37,059 nucleotides of DNA from Lentisphaerae bacterium GWF2_45_14 (GTDB lineage: Bacteria > Verrucomicrobiota > Lentisphaeria > Victivallales > GWF2-45-14), in NCBI GenBank assembly GCA_001804785.1, contig MHBG01000015.1, forward strand, positions 1 through 37,059, given 5' to 3'. Shown here one piece after another: positions 15,675-23,697 of this stretch. Each line of letters starts with the position of its first letter. Within the stretch, counting starts at the first letter, position 1. The notes beneath the pieces are model-generated. The model searched no databases and had not been told where the DNA came from. It worked only from the letters and a program-made list of their open reading frames with translations. A program made the translations under genes and the position numbers.

Positions 15675-16409
15675 ATGAGCCTGGATTTGAATATAATCGC
15701 ATCGAAGCTCGAAGGTCTTGAGGAAACCATCATCGTAAAACTTATAGACCGCGCCCAGTTCCGGCTTAACGAGAAGATCTATCTCCCCGGCCAAAGCGGT
15801 TTTATGAACGAGGAGGAGAAAAGCCTTTTCAAGCTCAGGCTTTTTTTTCAGGAGTCAATGGACGCGCAGTTCGGACGGTTCAAGGCCCCTGAAGAACGGC
15901 CTTTTTGTAAGGGTCTTCCGCAGGCAATGCGGATTGTTTCAATGCCGCCTTCGGGACTTGTAATAGACGATTATGAATCTATCAACATGAGTTTGGAAAT
16001 AGAGACAAGCTACCTTGATCTTCTTAAAAAACTTTGTCGCCCCGGCGACGACGGACAGTACGGCTCCAGCACGGAACACGACGTTTACGCCCTTCAGTCA
16101 ATAGCCCGCAGAATACATTTTGGTGCCCTTTACGTCTCCGAATGCAAATTTTCAGCCGATCCAGAAACGTATTCCGCCCTCATAACGGCGCATGACGTTG
16201 AGGCTCTGAATCTAAAACTTACGAGAAAAGAGGTCGAAGACAAAATCGTCGACAGGGTCAGGGAAAAAGTTGAGAGTATCCAGTCCAAGGCAAATCCGAA
16301 GGTTAGATATCTCATAAACCCCGAAACCGCAGTGGAATACTATAGAAATACCATCATTCCCCTCACGAAGAAGGGTGAGATAGCGTATCTTTTGAAAAGG
16401 CTTAAATAA
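15675..16409 (+). CDS. Chorismate mutase, eukaryotic-type (AroQ-beta)
   Basis: Chorismate mutase converts chorismate to prephenate for Phe and Tyr synthesis. The 244-residue, mostly helical protein resembles yeast Aro7 along its length: E-E-T-I-I-V-K-L-I-D-R-A-Q-F near the start, Y-G-S-S-T-E-H-D-V-Y-A-L-Q-S-I-A-R-R-I-H-F-G (129-150), and I-I-P-L-T-K-K-G-E-I-A-Y-L-L-K-R-L at the end. Aligned by eye with the yeast catalytic set, R146 matches R157, K158 matches K168, E188 matches E198, T231 matches T242 and E235 matches E246. The position of yeast R16 appears to be A9, with K11 close by. It starts 12 bases after ftsI and ends the operon. The yeast enzyme is feedback-controlled by Tyr and Trp; whether this one is cannot be read here. 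Confidence 0.85.
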   Translation: MSLDLNIIASKLEGLEETIIVKLIDRAQFRLNEKIYLPGQSGFMNEEEKSLFKLRLFFQESMDAQFGRFKAPEERPFCKGLPQAMRIVSMPPSGLVIDDYESINMSLEIETSYLDLLKKLCRPGDDGQYGSSTEHDVYALQSIARRIHFGALYVSECKFSADPETYSALITAHDVEALNLKLTRKEVEDKIVDRVREKVESIQSKANPKVRYLINPETAVEYYRNTIIPLTKKGEIAYLLKRLK

Positions 16410-16805
16410 GAGCGGATTCCACACATTTCAGACAACTTATTAACAAATAGGTTCCTCTACGGATTTTCTTCAGCAAATGGCGGCTTTTAAAGTTTTAATT
16501 CCTTTATAATCATGGGATTAAAAAAACTCCAATATCTTAAGTAATTGCAAGTAAGGTAGTTATACTCTAGCTAAGCGAAAGAGTTGTAAAAATGATAGTT
16601 ATTCCTATTTTGACGCTTCTTCTTCCGCATATTGAGGGGCTACACAGCTGTTTTAGAAATTATCAACAAGTTGTTAACAATCTTTTAAAAGAATAATTTC
16701 CTATCGCTGCGGGCTTTACAGACTATTTGATAATATTCCTGGCAAATGAAGAGGATAAATGATACACTACGCAGATAGCTTTGTGTCAACGGGAAAGATT
16801 TTTTA
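16410..16805. other. 396-base gap without a confident gene
   Basis: This AT-rich stretch separates the chorismate mutase gene from the SpoU methyltransferase. It holds a TATAAT (about 16506-16511) without a convincing -35. Two 9-mers, TTATTAACA (16437-16445) and TTATCAACA (16660-16668), are each one base from the DnaA-box consensus. A perfect palindrome TTGTTAACAA lies at 16671-16680. A 34-codon frame from an ATG near 16592 has no good ribosome binding site. I see no clear terminator hairpin and no RNA gene. Confidence 0.4.
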
Positions 16806-17297
16806 ATGCTCTCAAATGTAACAATCGTTCTTGACAGGCTCCGGAGCGCCCACAATACAGGCAATATATTTCGAATTGCAGAAGCTGTTGGTGTTAAAGA
16901 GATTATAGCTTGCGGATATACCCCGGCCCCGCCGCATCCTAAGCTTGTCAAAACCGCGATGGGCACCGATAAAATAGTGCCGTGCCGCTCTTTTGAAACA
17001 TCGCTTGAAGCAGTAAGAGAATTAAAGAAAGAGGGGATGGCAGAAGTTCTTGCGGTGGAAAGTGTTACTGGGAGCCCTTCCGCATGGGAGTATTCTTATT
17101 CCTTTCCTCTAACGTTGGTCTTCGGCAACGAGGCGCTGGGCATAGCTCAGGAAACTATCGATGAGTGCGACGGAGTTGTTGGTCTGCCTATGTTCGGAGG
17201 GAAAACTTCTATAAACGTGGGGAATTGTGCGGCTGTCGTGCTTTACTCTGTCACAGCTTATGCTAAGAGTATTGGAAAGGACGGATTACTTAAATGA
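16806..17297 (+). CDS. SpoU/TrmH-family RNA 2'-O-methyltransferase
   Basis: SPOUT enzymes of this family methylate the ribose 2'-OH of tRNA or rRNA through a trefoil-knot SAM site. The 163-residue protein shows motif 1 R-S-A-H-N-T-G-N-I-F-R-I-A-E-A, motif 2 F-P-L-T-L-V-F-G-N-E-A-L-G-I, and motif 3 L-P-M-F-G-G-K-T-S-I-N-V-G-N-C-A-A-V-V-L-Y. It is only the catalytic domain, without the N-terminal RNA-binding domain of RlmB/TrmH, so the target RNA cannot be named. The stop overlaps the next gene by 4 bases, starting a three-gene overlapping run. GGGAAAG lies 8 bases before the ATG. Confidence 0.9.
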   Translation: MLSNVTIVLDRLRSAHNTGNIFRIAEAVGVKEIIACGYTPAPPHPKLVKTAMGTDKIVPCRSFETSLEAVRELKKEGMAEVLAVESVTGSPSAWEYSYSFPLTLVFGNEALGIAQETIDECDGVVGLPMFGGKTSINVGNCAAVVLYSVTAYAKSIGKDGLLK

Positions 17298-18052
17298 AAA
17301 AGTTGAAAATATGGACAGAAGGTCGTTATCTTGACGATATAGATTCTCTCCTGAAAAAGGCAGGATTTACGTTCTGCGCTAAAAATCCGGATCTTATCAT
17401 AACTCACGGCGGCGATGGAGCGATGCTCGGCGCGGAAAGAAAATATCCCGGAATTTCCAAGTTCCCCATGCGGGACAGCAGGACCGCGGCGCTCTGCCCG
17501 CTGCACTCCTATGAAAAACAGATAGCAATGCTCAATTCCGGCCTTCTTGAAAAGAGCGAGCTTATAAAAATAGCGGGGTTCTACGGAAAAAAATCCATAG
17601 TCGGCATAAATGATGTTTTTATCCATAATCGCGAGCACGTCAGCGCCTTGCGCTACAACGTGTGGATAGACGGTGAACTTTACGCCGACGATATTGTAGG
17701 TGACGGAGTAGGCGTTTCCACCGTTCATGGCAGCACCGCTTACTACAGAAGCATAACACACAGTGTCTTCAGGGTTGGTATCGGGCTGGCCTTCAGCAAC
17801 AGTACCGAGCTTACCAATCATCTCGTGCTTCCCGAAGATTCCGAAGTGAAGATCCAAATCACAAGAGGCCCCGCAGTCCTGGTAGCGGACAATTCGCCGG
17901 AATATTTTGAACTCGGCGAAAAGGACGAGATTACCGTGAGAAAGATCAACAAAAAAGCCGAAATACTCGGGCTTGATATATTTATGTGTCCGGCATGCCG
18001 TATACTCAGACATCCCAAGTCAAGACCATTCTACATCAGGGCAAAAAAATGA
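17294..18052 (+). CDS. NAD kinase-family protein, divergent
   Basis: NAD kinase phosphorylates NAD to NADP. The 252-residue protein has the signature T-H-G-G-D-G-A-M-L, N-D-V-F-I-H for the N-E/D motif, and D-G-V-G-V-S-T-V-H-G-S-T-A-Y-Y, which aligns with the usual D-G-V-I-V-S-T-P-T-G-S-T-A-Y. The segment that normally follows the first motif (P-I-L-G-I-N-x-G-x-L-G-F-L) is not recognisable; F-P-M-R-D-S-R-T-A-A-L-C-P-L-H stands in its place. This could be a lineage-specific NadK or a kinase with altered substrate, as the fold is shared with diacylglycerol kinases. It overlaps its neighbours by 4 bases on both sides. Confidence 0.75.
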   Translation: MKKLKIWTEGRYLDDIDSLLKKAGFTFCAKNPDLIITHGGDGAMLGAERKYPGISKFPMRDSRTAALCPLHSYEKQIAMLNSGLLEKSELIKIAGFYGKKSIVGINDVFIHNREHVSALRYNVWIDGELYADDIVGDGVGVSTVHGSTAYYRSITHSVFRVGIGLAFSNSTELTNHLVLPEDSEVKIQITRGPAVLVADNSPEYFELGEKDEITVRKINKKAEILGLDIFMCPACRILRHPKSRPFYIRAKK

Positions 18053-18681
18053 GACTCCTCGTAACGGCAGGTCCTACAATAGAAAAAATCGACCCTGTCC
18101 GCTATATCTCGAATTTTTCCTCGGGAAAAATGGGCTACGCCATTGCCGAGGCCGGGAGAGAAATGAATATTGACGTTACTCTTATAAGCGGACCCGTTTC
18201 GCTCCCTGCCCCGTGCGGAATAAAATTAATAAAAGTTGAAAACGCTTCTGAAATGGCAGCTGAAACAAAAAGGATATTTCCGGATTCAGACATAACAATA
18301 ATGGCGGCGGCGGTAGCGGATTACCGTCCCGTGCTGCAAGCTCCGCAGAAGATGAAAAAGGAATCAGTTTCGCTTATTATAGAACTTGAGAAGACGGAGG
18401 ACATACTTGCCAGTCTGGGAGCCATGAAAAAGCCCGGGCAGGTACTTGTAGGTTTTGCGGCTGAGACCGAAAACCTTTTGGAGAACGCACATGCCAAACT
18501 CGTTAGGAAAAATCTTGACTGGATAGCGGCTAATGACGTGAGCGGTAACGAAACGGGCTTCGGTTCGGATCTGAATGCCGTTACGTTGATTTCCCGTAAC
18601 GGAACTATTCTTGAAATCCCGGCGGCCCCTAAAATAGAAGTCGCCAGGCTTATCCTTAAAGAAATTCTCTCAGCATCCTGA
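18049..18681 (+). CDS. coaB: Phosphopantothenoylcysteine synthetase (CoaB domain, stand-alone)
   Basis: CoaB joins 4'-phosphopantothenate and cysteine, using CTP in most bacteria, in coenzyme A synthesis. The 210-residue product opens L-L-V-T-A-G-P-T-I-E-K-I-D-P-V-R-Y-I-S-N-F-S-S-G-K-M-G-Y, the unmistakable N-terminus of the CoaB domain. It also has the A-A-A-V-A-D-Y segment, G-F-A-A-E-T and L-D-W-I-A-A-N-D-V. In most bacteria CoaB is fused behind the decarboxylase CoaC; here CoaC is absent and must be encoded elsewhere. The reading frame is open further upstream, but the ATG at 18049 overlaps the preceding stop and begins at the conserved domain start. The stop lies 6 bases from the convergent secDF stop. 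Confidence 0.93.
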   Translation: MRLLVTAGPTIEKIDPVRYISNFSSGKMGYAIAEAGREMNIDVTLISGPVSLPAPCGIKLIKVENASEMAAETKRIFPDSDITIMAAAVADYRPVLQAPQKMKKESVSLIIELEKTEDILASLGAMKKPGQVLVGFAAETENLLENAHAKLVRKNLDWIAANDVSGNETGFGSDLNAVTLISRNGTILEIPAAPKIEVARLILKEILSAS

Positions 18682-18687
18682 TATAAT

Positions 18688-21291
18688 TCAGACGCTTTCC
18701 TGCTTTACCTGTCCCTTTTGCGGTACGGGATCTTTAATGCCTGCGCCGATCTTTCTATGCCACACGGCCACGATCGGACTTGCTATAAAGATAGAAGAAT
18801 ATGTACCTACTATCAAGCCTACAAGCATTACGAAGACGAAGTCTTTTACAGCCACGCCGCCCATGACGTAGAGTATAAGCACGGCGATAAGGGTTGTGAA
18901 AGCCGTCAGAACCGTTCTGCTCAAAGTCTGGTTTATACTGAGATTTATAATCTGCTTGTAGCTCATATTCTTTTCTAGTTTGGCATCTTCACGTATTCTG
19001 TCGAATACCACGATAGTGTCATTTATTGAATAACCTATTATTGTGAGGAGTGCCGCTATTACGTTCAATGATATTTCCCCGCCGCAAAAGAGGAATATGC
19101 CTGTAGATATTATAACGTCATGCACGAGGGCGACTATACCGGCTATTGCGTACGAAAACTCAAATCGCACTGATACGTAAAGGATTATACCTATCAACGA
19201 AAGAACGAGAGAGAATATTGCGGATTTGCTGAACTCCCAGCCGATAAGACCACCTATCGAAATTTCCTGTCCGCCGCGGAAATGGGATTCAGGGAAATTT
19301 TTTTCAAGTATAGCGCTTATTCGGTCTTTTGGGCTGCTTTCCTGATTTTTATTGTCGGCGAGCTCCGAGTCTCTTATCAGGATTTCCAGCTTTTTATTGT
19401 CGCCCAAAGAGACTGTTGATGTCTTATATGTAACCTTTGCGCCCGGGAACTTATTGTTATCGAGTACCTTGGCAATTTCAGCCTGCGGTACGTATTTGTC
19501 GTAGCTGAATGTAACCTGTATTCCGCCCGTGAAGTCGATTCCAAAAATATTTCCCCCCTTAACTCCCATAAATGCGAGGGAAACAGCTATGACGATAATG
19601 GATGCGGCACCCGTGATATAACGGACACGGAGGACATCGAAGTTGGGTTTTTTGAAAAGCTGAAGCATTTTTATTGATTTTATCGGCATATACTTGGCGG
19701 TAACGTCAAGTATCAGTCTGGTAAGGAAAAGCGCCGTGAACATACTTGTTATAATACCGATAGTGAGGGCGACCCCGAATCCTTTAATTGATCCTGAGCC
19801 GAACCACATGAGGATTACGGCGATGAAGAGCGTGGTCAGGTTCGAGTCAAAAATCGTTGTGAACGCTCTGTCGTAACCGAGTTCGATTGCGTGGTAAATA
19901 CCTTTGTCCTTGGCGAGTTCTTCTCTTATCCTCTCATAGATAAGCACGTTGGCGTCGACTGCCATACCTATACTCAGGATTATGCCGGCGATGCCGGGAA
20001 GTGTGAGGGTTGCCTCAAAGGCGGCAAAGAATCCCAGCATGAGTACGATATTTATGAGGAGGGCGACATCGGCTACCAATCCGAGTCGCAGGTAATAGAC
20101 GCCCATAAAGAGCATGATTAGAAATGTTGCGATTACCCCGGCGTAGAGGCCATTCCTGACGGATTCTCGTCCGAGTGTGGGGTCAGTGTCGAATACGGCG
20201 GCGACGTTGATTTTAACGGGAAGACTTCCGCTTTTCAGGGCGTTTGCGATACCCTGGGCTTCTTCCTTCGAGAAGCGTCCTGTTATTTCGGCGTTTCCTC
20301 CCCATATGGCACCGTTGATGACGGGGGCTGAGTAGAGTTTTCCGTCAAGGATTATAGCCAGTTCCCGCTTTACATTTCTGTTGGTGACATCGCCGAACTC
20401 TTTGGCTCCGGCGTCATTGAAGTTAAGAATAATTTTTTTCTGTCCGAACTCGTCGGTTGTGGCGAATGCGTCTTTGATATTTTTTCCGGTCATTTCGGAT
20501 TTTTTATAGACGAAGTAGATGTGTTTCTCGGATTTTGAACCGTCTTTTGAAAGTACCTGACTTTCCATTTTCTGGTAGCCGAGGGGGATATTGAATTTTC
20601 CAGGATTTTCGTTGTATTGCCTGATAAGTTCGGTGTTGTTTGGATGGACCAGTTTAAACTGGAGTTTTGCGGATCTTTTTATGAGGTTTTGAAGTTTTAC
20701 CTTTTCATCTCTGGAGACGATAGGTACTTTGAGAGATATGAAATTTTCGCCTGCGGGGGTGATCTCGGCTTCATATATTTTTTCTTCTTCGAGACGGTTT
20801 CTCAGTATTTCGATGCTGATGTCCCTGAAACGCTCAAACTCCTTTTTAAACTCTTTAAGGTCGGCTTGTTTGTTTTTCAGTTTTTCGGCGGTTTCCTCGT
20901 CGGGTTCTATTTCGAGGAAGAACTCAGCCCCTCCATTGAGGTCGAGTCCCAATCGGATGGAACTGCTGGCATTTTTTCTGACGAGGCTTATCACGTCATA
21001 GTTATCGGTGATGCCCTTGGTTTTGACGAATTTAGTGAGATCGACGCCCTTTTCCGCCATAGCCTGTTCAAAGGCTACTGACGAGAAGAGGTTTTTATCG
21101 GCGGCCTGCTTTTCTCTTGCCGTTTTGATTATGTTGTAGACCAGCTCTTTATCCTTGTCATTGCTGAAAGAGGCTAGTCCCTTGAATGTTTCATAAAAGT
21201 CCCTCTGGTGGAGGGGGTAGATTGACAGTGCGAAAACGACTATCACAAAAACGGCGAAAACCGCTCTCCAGAGAATGGGCCTGTTATTCAT
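18688..21291 (-). CDS. secDF: SecD-SecF fusion, protein translocation subunit
   Basis: SecD and SecF use the proton-motive force to help pull exported proteins through SecYEG. The two are joined in one 867-residue, 12-helix protein. The SecD half contains one N-terminal helix, the periplasmic P1 region (L-G-L-D-L-N-G-G-A-E-F near 118), G-S-L-P-V, G-M-A-V-D-A-N-V-L-I-Y-E-R-I-R-E-E and the D-S-N-L-T-T helix. The SecF half (from about residue 555) contains G-I-D-F-T-G-G-I-Q-V, G-Y-S-I-N-D-T-I-V-V-F-D-R-I-R-E and S-R-T-V-L-T-A-F-T-T-L. Fusion occurs in several phyla, so it is not unique. It begins 2 bases after yajC. Confidence 0.97.
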   Translation of the reverse strand: MNNRPILWRAVFAVFVIVVFALSIYPLHQRDFYETFKGLASFSNDKDKELVYNIIKTAREKQAADKNLFSSVAFEQAMAEKGVDLTKFVKTKGITDNYDVISLVRKNASSSIRLGLDLNGGAEFFLEIEPDEETAEKLKNKQADLKEFKKEFERFRDISIEILRNRLEEEKIYEAEITPAGENFISLKVPIVSRDEKVKLQNLIKRSAKLQFKLVHPNNTELIRQYNENPGKFNIPLGYQKMESQVLSKDGSKSEKHIYFVYKKSEMTGKNIKDAFATTDEFGQKKIILNFNDAGAKEFGDVTNRNVKRELAIILDGKLYSAPVINGAIWGGNAEITGRFSKEEAQGIANALKSGSLPVKINVAAVFDTDPTLGRESVRNGLYAGVIATFLIMLFMGVYYLRLGLVADVALLINIVLMLGFFAAFEATLTLPGIAGIILSIGMAVDANVLIYERIREELAKDKGIYHAIELGYDRAFTTIFDSNLTTLFIAVILMWFGSGSIKGFGVALTIGIITSMFTALFLTRLILDVTAKYMPIKSIKMLQLFKKPNFDVLRVRYITGAASIIVIAVSLAFMGVKGGNIFGIDFTGGIQVTFSYDKYVPQAEIAKVLDNNKFPGAKVTYKTSTVSLGDNKKLEILIRDSELADNKNQESSPKDRISAILEKNFPESHFRGGQEISIGGLIGWEFSKSAIFSLVLSLIGIILYVSVRFEFSYAIAGIVALVHDVIISTGIFLFCGGEISLNVIAALLTIIGYSINDTIVVFDRIREDAKLEKNMSYKQIINLSINQTLSRTVLTAFTTLIAVLILYVMGGVAVKDFVFVMLVGLIVGTYSSIFIASPIVAVWHRKIGAGIKDPVPQKGQVKQESV

Positions 21292-21293
21292 TA

Positions 21294-21707
21294 TTACTTG
21301 CTGTCCTTATTGTAATCGGGGCTTTTATTTTCCGCGGGAGCGGCATTATTGACCACAGTATTCACCCCTGTTTTGCAGACCTCTATTTTTACGTTGTCGG
21401 CTATTTTTACCACGAACGAGTCATTTTTAACGCTAGTGACTTCTCCGTATATTCCGCCGGCGGTAACGACTTTGTCGCCGGTCTTTATGGAATTAAGCAT
21501 TTCCTGGCGGCGCCGAGCTTCCTTTTTCTGCGATCTGAAGAGAAGGAATATCATTATGCCGAGAATAATTATGATTCCGAACGGACCGAACATGCTTCCG
21601 CCGGGTTGTTGAGTCTGCGCTGCTCCGGTTTCAGCGGCAGTCTGTGTTGCGGCGGCGCCTGCTTCTGTTGCCGCGGCCTGAGCTATCATAAGGCTGTCTT
21701 TAAGCAT
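21294..21707 (-). CDS. yajC: YajC, SecDF-associated membrane protein
   Basis: YajC is a small single-pass inner-membrane subunit that associates with SecDF. The 137-residue product has an Ala/Thr/Gln-rich N-terminus, one transmembrane helix (about 44-60) ending in F-R-S-Q-K-K-E-A-R-R-R-Q-E-M-L, and the conserved G-D-K-V-V-T-A-G-G-I-Y-G-E-V. Then come the short beta-rich domain and an Asn/Lys-rich tail. The N-terminal segment before the helix is longer than in E. coli YajC. An AAGGAG site lies 11 bases before the ATG. It is the first gene of the yajC-secDF pair, divergent from the PpiD-like gene. Confidence 0.95.
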   Translation of the reverse strand: MLKDSLMIAQAAATEAGAAATQTAAETGAAQTQQPGGSMFGPFGIIIILGIMIFLLFRSQKKEARRRQEMLNSIKTGDKVVTAGGIYGEVTSVKNDSFVVKIADNVKIEVCKTGVNTVVNNAAPAENKSPDYNKDSK

Positions 21708-22004
21708 TTTTAAATGTTCTCCTTGTTTTATCTTTTCTTAATTATGTGTAAAAATCCCGAAAATACGAAACTGAAATCTACATCACAAACGGGTAATAAC
21801 AAGGTTTTTTTCTGATATTTTTGAAGGAAGAAGTATTTATTCCATTTGAAGGAGCGATGTGTTTTTTCGGAAATTTTATATATAACACAGACATTGTCCT
21901 TTATTTTCCGGAAAATTAGATTATTTTCTTGCAAATACTGCCGGTTATCCTATTTTATAGGCTCGTTAAAAACCATAGATTAAAAATGAGGGAGTTGCTG
22001 TGCC
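21708..22004. promoter_or_regulatory. Divergent control region between yajC and the PpiD-like gene
   Basis: This AT-rich gap of 297 bases contains start signals in both directions. On the plus strand TTGCAA (21929-21934), 16 bases, then TATTTT (21951-21956) is a fair promoter for the chaperone-speD-speE operon. On the minus strand two overlapping TTGTTA/TTGTGA candidates with weak -10 elements lie about 60-90 bases before yajC. No hairpin, repeat or small gene stood out. Confidence 0.4.
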
Positions 22005-23678
22005 ATGGTAATCAGGAGCATGAACAGTGTTTTTAATAAGCACGGCAGATGGCTTTTTGGCATAATAACGATTATAATTATCGTATCGTTTGTAGGATTT
22101 CTGACCCCCGGGTTCACCAGCCTTTTTTCAGGACGCGGCGCCGGTGCATCATATGGAAAAGCCTTTGGGAAGACCATTTCTCGCGATGACATGTATGAGC
22201 AAGTAAGACTTGGCTGTGTCGCTCTTTCGCTTCAGACTGGTTTCCCGCCGTCGGCATCGTTTGTGTCGCAGATGGCGGAATCGCGCGCTTTCGAGACAAT
22301 CTGTATGGTCAGGGCGGGCGATAACCAGGGGATCAAGGTCGGAACTCAGGAACTCGCTGACTTCATGAAGAGGATGCCGGTATTCGCGGCGAAAGAAGGT
22401 GCCGGCTTCGATAAATCCAAACTTGAAGCCTATATAAAAAATCAGCTGGTTCCGGCGGGCTTCAGCAGCCAGGACTTGGACAATGCCGCACGGCAGTCTC
22501 TTGTCATCCAGAAGCTTATCAATCAGGTTACCGAGAATGTCATAGTTACCGATGATGAGGTGAGGGAATTTTTCAAGGCTGTCCACGAAAAGTTTGACGT
22601 AAGCCTCATTAGCTTGCTTGCCGCCGATTTCAAAAAGGATATAAGGATTGAAGAAAAGGACCTCAAAAATTTCTACGAGGCAAATAAAGACAGCTATCTC
22701 ACAGCACCGAAGACGAGGGCGGATCTCGTTTCTTTTAGCTATCAGAACTTTGTTAAAAGTGCCGCTAAATCCATTATCCCCGAAGATATTAAACTCTATT
22801 ACGACCAGAACATAGCTGAATTTACAGAAGGCAAGGACAAGGATAAAAAAACAATTCCGTTTGATAAGGCGATGCCTGGAATAAAAGTCAAACTTATAAA
22901 TGAAAAGAGCAAGACGCTTGCGATGGAATCCGCTCAAAAATTCGCGGAAAAAGTCTATGAAGCTCTTGAAAATGCTTCTTCGGAAAATAATGTCGCGGCT
23001 GTCAGCATATTTCAGGACGAGGCAAAGAAAAATAATTTTGGGACGGTTGATACAGACTGGTTTGAAATCAGCGCGGACTCCATAAAGGGAATAGGAAAAG
23101 ACAGCCAGCTTGTAAACAATATCTCTCAGCTCCAGGAAAGAATGCCGGTATCCGACCCGATTCAGGGAGCAAAGGCAGCCTATGTGGCGCTCCTGAAAGG
23201 AAAACAACCCGCAGCAAAAGCTGAATATAACACCGTTAAAAGTAAGATAGCGAAACAGCTTATTGAAATCAAGGCCGCTCAACTCGCCCGCGAAAAGGCG
23301 AGAGAACTTAGATCGACTCTCGATAAATCAGCCGATGCCCAGAAGGAAATAAGCCAGCTTTCGAAAAAGTTGAAAATAGAGAAGCTTGATACGTTCATTC
23401 CCCTTTATAAGGAAAGAGTTCAAATACAGAACGGCCCTGCCGCCGCTGAGCTCGCTATGAATACCGCCCAGGGGAAAGTATCGTCAGTAAAGGATGTGCC
23501 TGAAGGCGCCATATTCGTATTCGTCGCTAAAAGGGAAATTCCCTCCTTAGACGAGTTCGAAAAACAGAAGGCCTTCGTGGAATTGATATATAAACAGGAA
23601 AAACAAAAAGCAGCACTGGAGGCCTTTGAAGCTTGGGTCAATTCCCAGTGCAGCGCTCCGCAAAGAGGACAAAACTGA
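22005..23678 (+). CDS. PpiD/SurA-like periplasmic chaperone with degenerate PPIase region
   Basis: PpiD and SurA relatives are periplasmic chaperones that receive newly exported proteins. The 557-residue protein starts with a short cytoplasmic segment (N-K-H-G-R-W), one membrane helix at about 18-36, and then a SurA-N-type helical region (about 45-190, A-F-G-K-T-I-S-R-D-D-M-Y...D-D-E-V-R-E-F-F). The middle (about 205-410) sits where a parvulin domain would be. I cannot find the usual parvulin core there, so prolyl isomerase activity is doubtful. The rest is helical and Lys/Ala/Glu-rich. GGGAG lies about 10 bases before the ATG at 22005. The position beside yajC-secDF fits a role at the exit of the translocon. 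speD follows after 19 bases. Confidence 0.75.
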   Translation: MVIRSMNSVFNKHGRWLFGIITIIIIVSFVGFLTPGFTSLFSGRGAGASYGKAFGKTISRDDMYEQVRLGCVALSLQTGFPPSASFVSQMAESRAFETICMVRAGDNQGIKVGTQELADFMKRMPVFAAKEGAGFDKSKLEAYIKNQLVPAGFSSQDLDNAARQSLVIQKLINQVTENVIVTDDEVREFFKAVHEKFDVSLISLLAADFKKDIRIEEKDLKNFYEANKDSYLTAPKTRADLVSFSYQNFVKSAAKSIIPEDIKLYYDQNIAEFTEGKDKDKKTIPFDKAMPGIKVKLINEKSKTLAMESAQKFAEKVYEALENASSENNVAAVSIFQDEAKKNNFGTVDTDWFEISADSIKGIGKDSQLVNNISQLQERMPVSDPIQGAKAAYVALLKGKQPAAKAEYNTVKSKIAKQLIEIKAAQLAREKARELRSTLDKSADAQKEISQLSKKLKIEKLDTFIPLYKERVQIQNGPAAAELAMNTAQGKVSSVKDVPEGAIFVFVAKREIPSLDEFEKQKAFVELIYKQEKQKAALEAFEAWVNSQCSAPQRGQN

Positions 23679-23697
23679 AACAAAGGAGGGAATCTCA

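Noticed and set aside
16437-16668. Replication origin based on DnaA-like boxes
   Set aside because: There are only two imperfect boxes over 230 bases, no dnaA, dnaN or gidA nearby, and no clear unwinding element.
17258-18013. 251-codon frame antisense to the NAD kinase gene
   Set aside because: It is a shadow of a gene whose own frame carries G-G-D-G and G-S-T-A-Y. The antisense product has no recognisable motif.
22149-23282. Long open frame (377 codons) on the minus strand opposite the PpiD-like gene
   Set aside because: It lies entirely antisense to a gene with good ribosome binding site and family resemblance. Its translation is rich in Phe, Tyr, Ile, Arg and Cys, as expected for the complement of a Lys/Glu-rich gene, and shows no domain.
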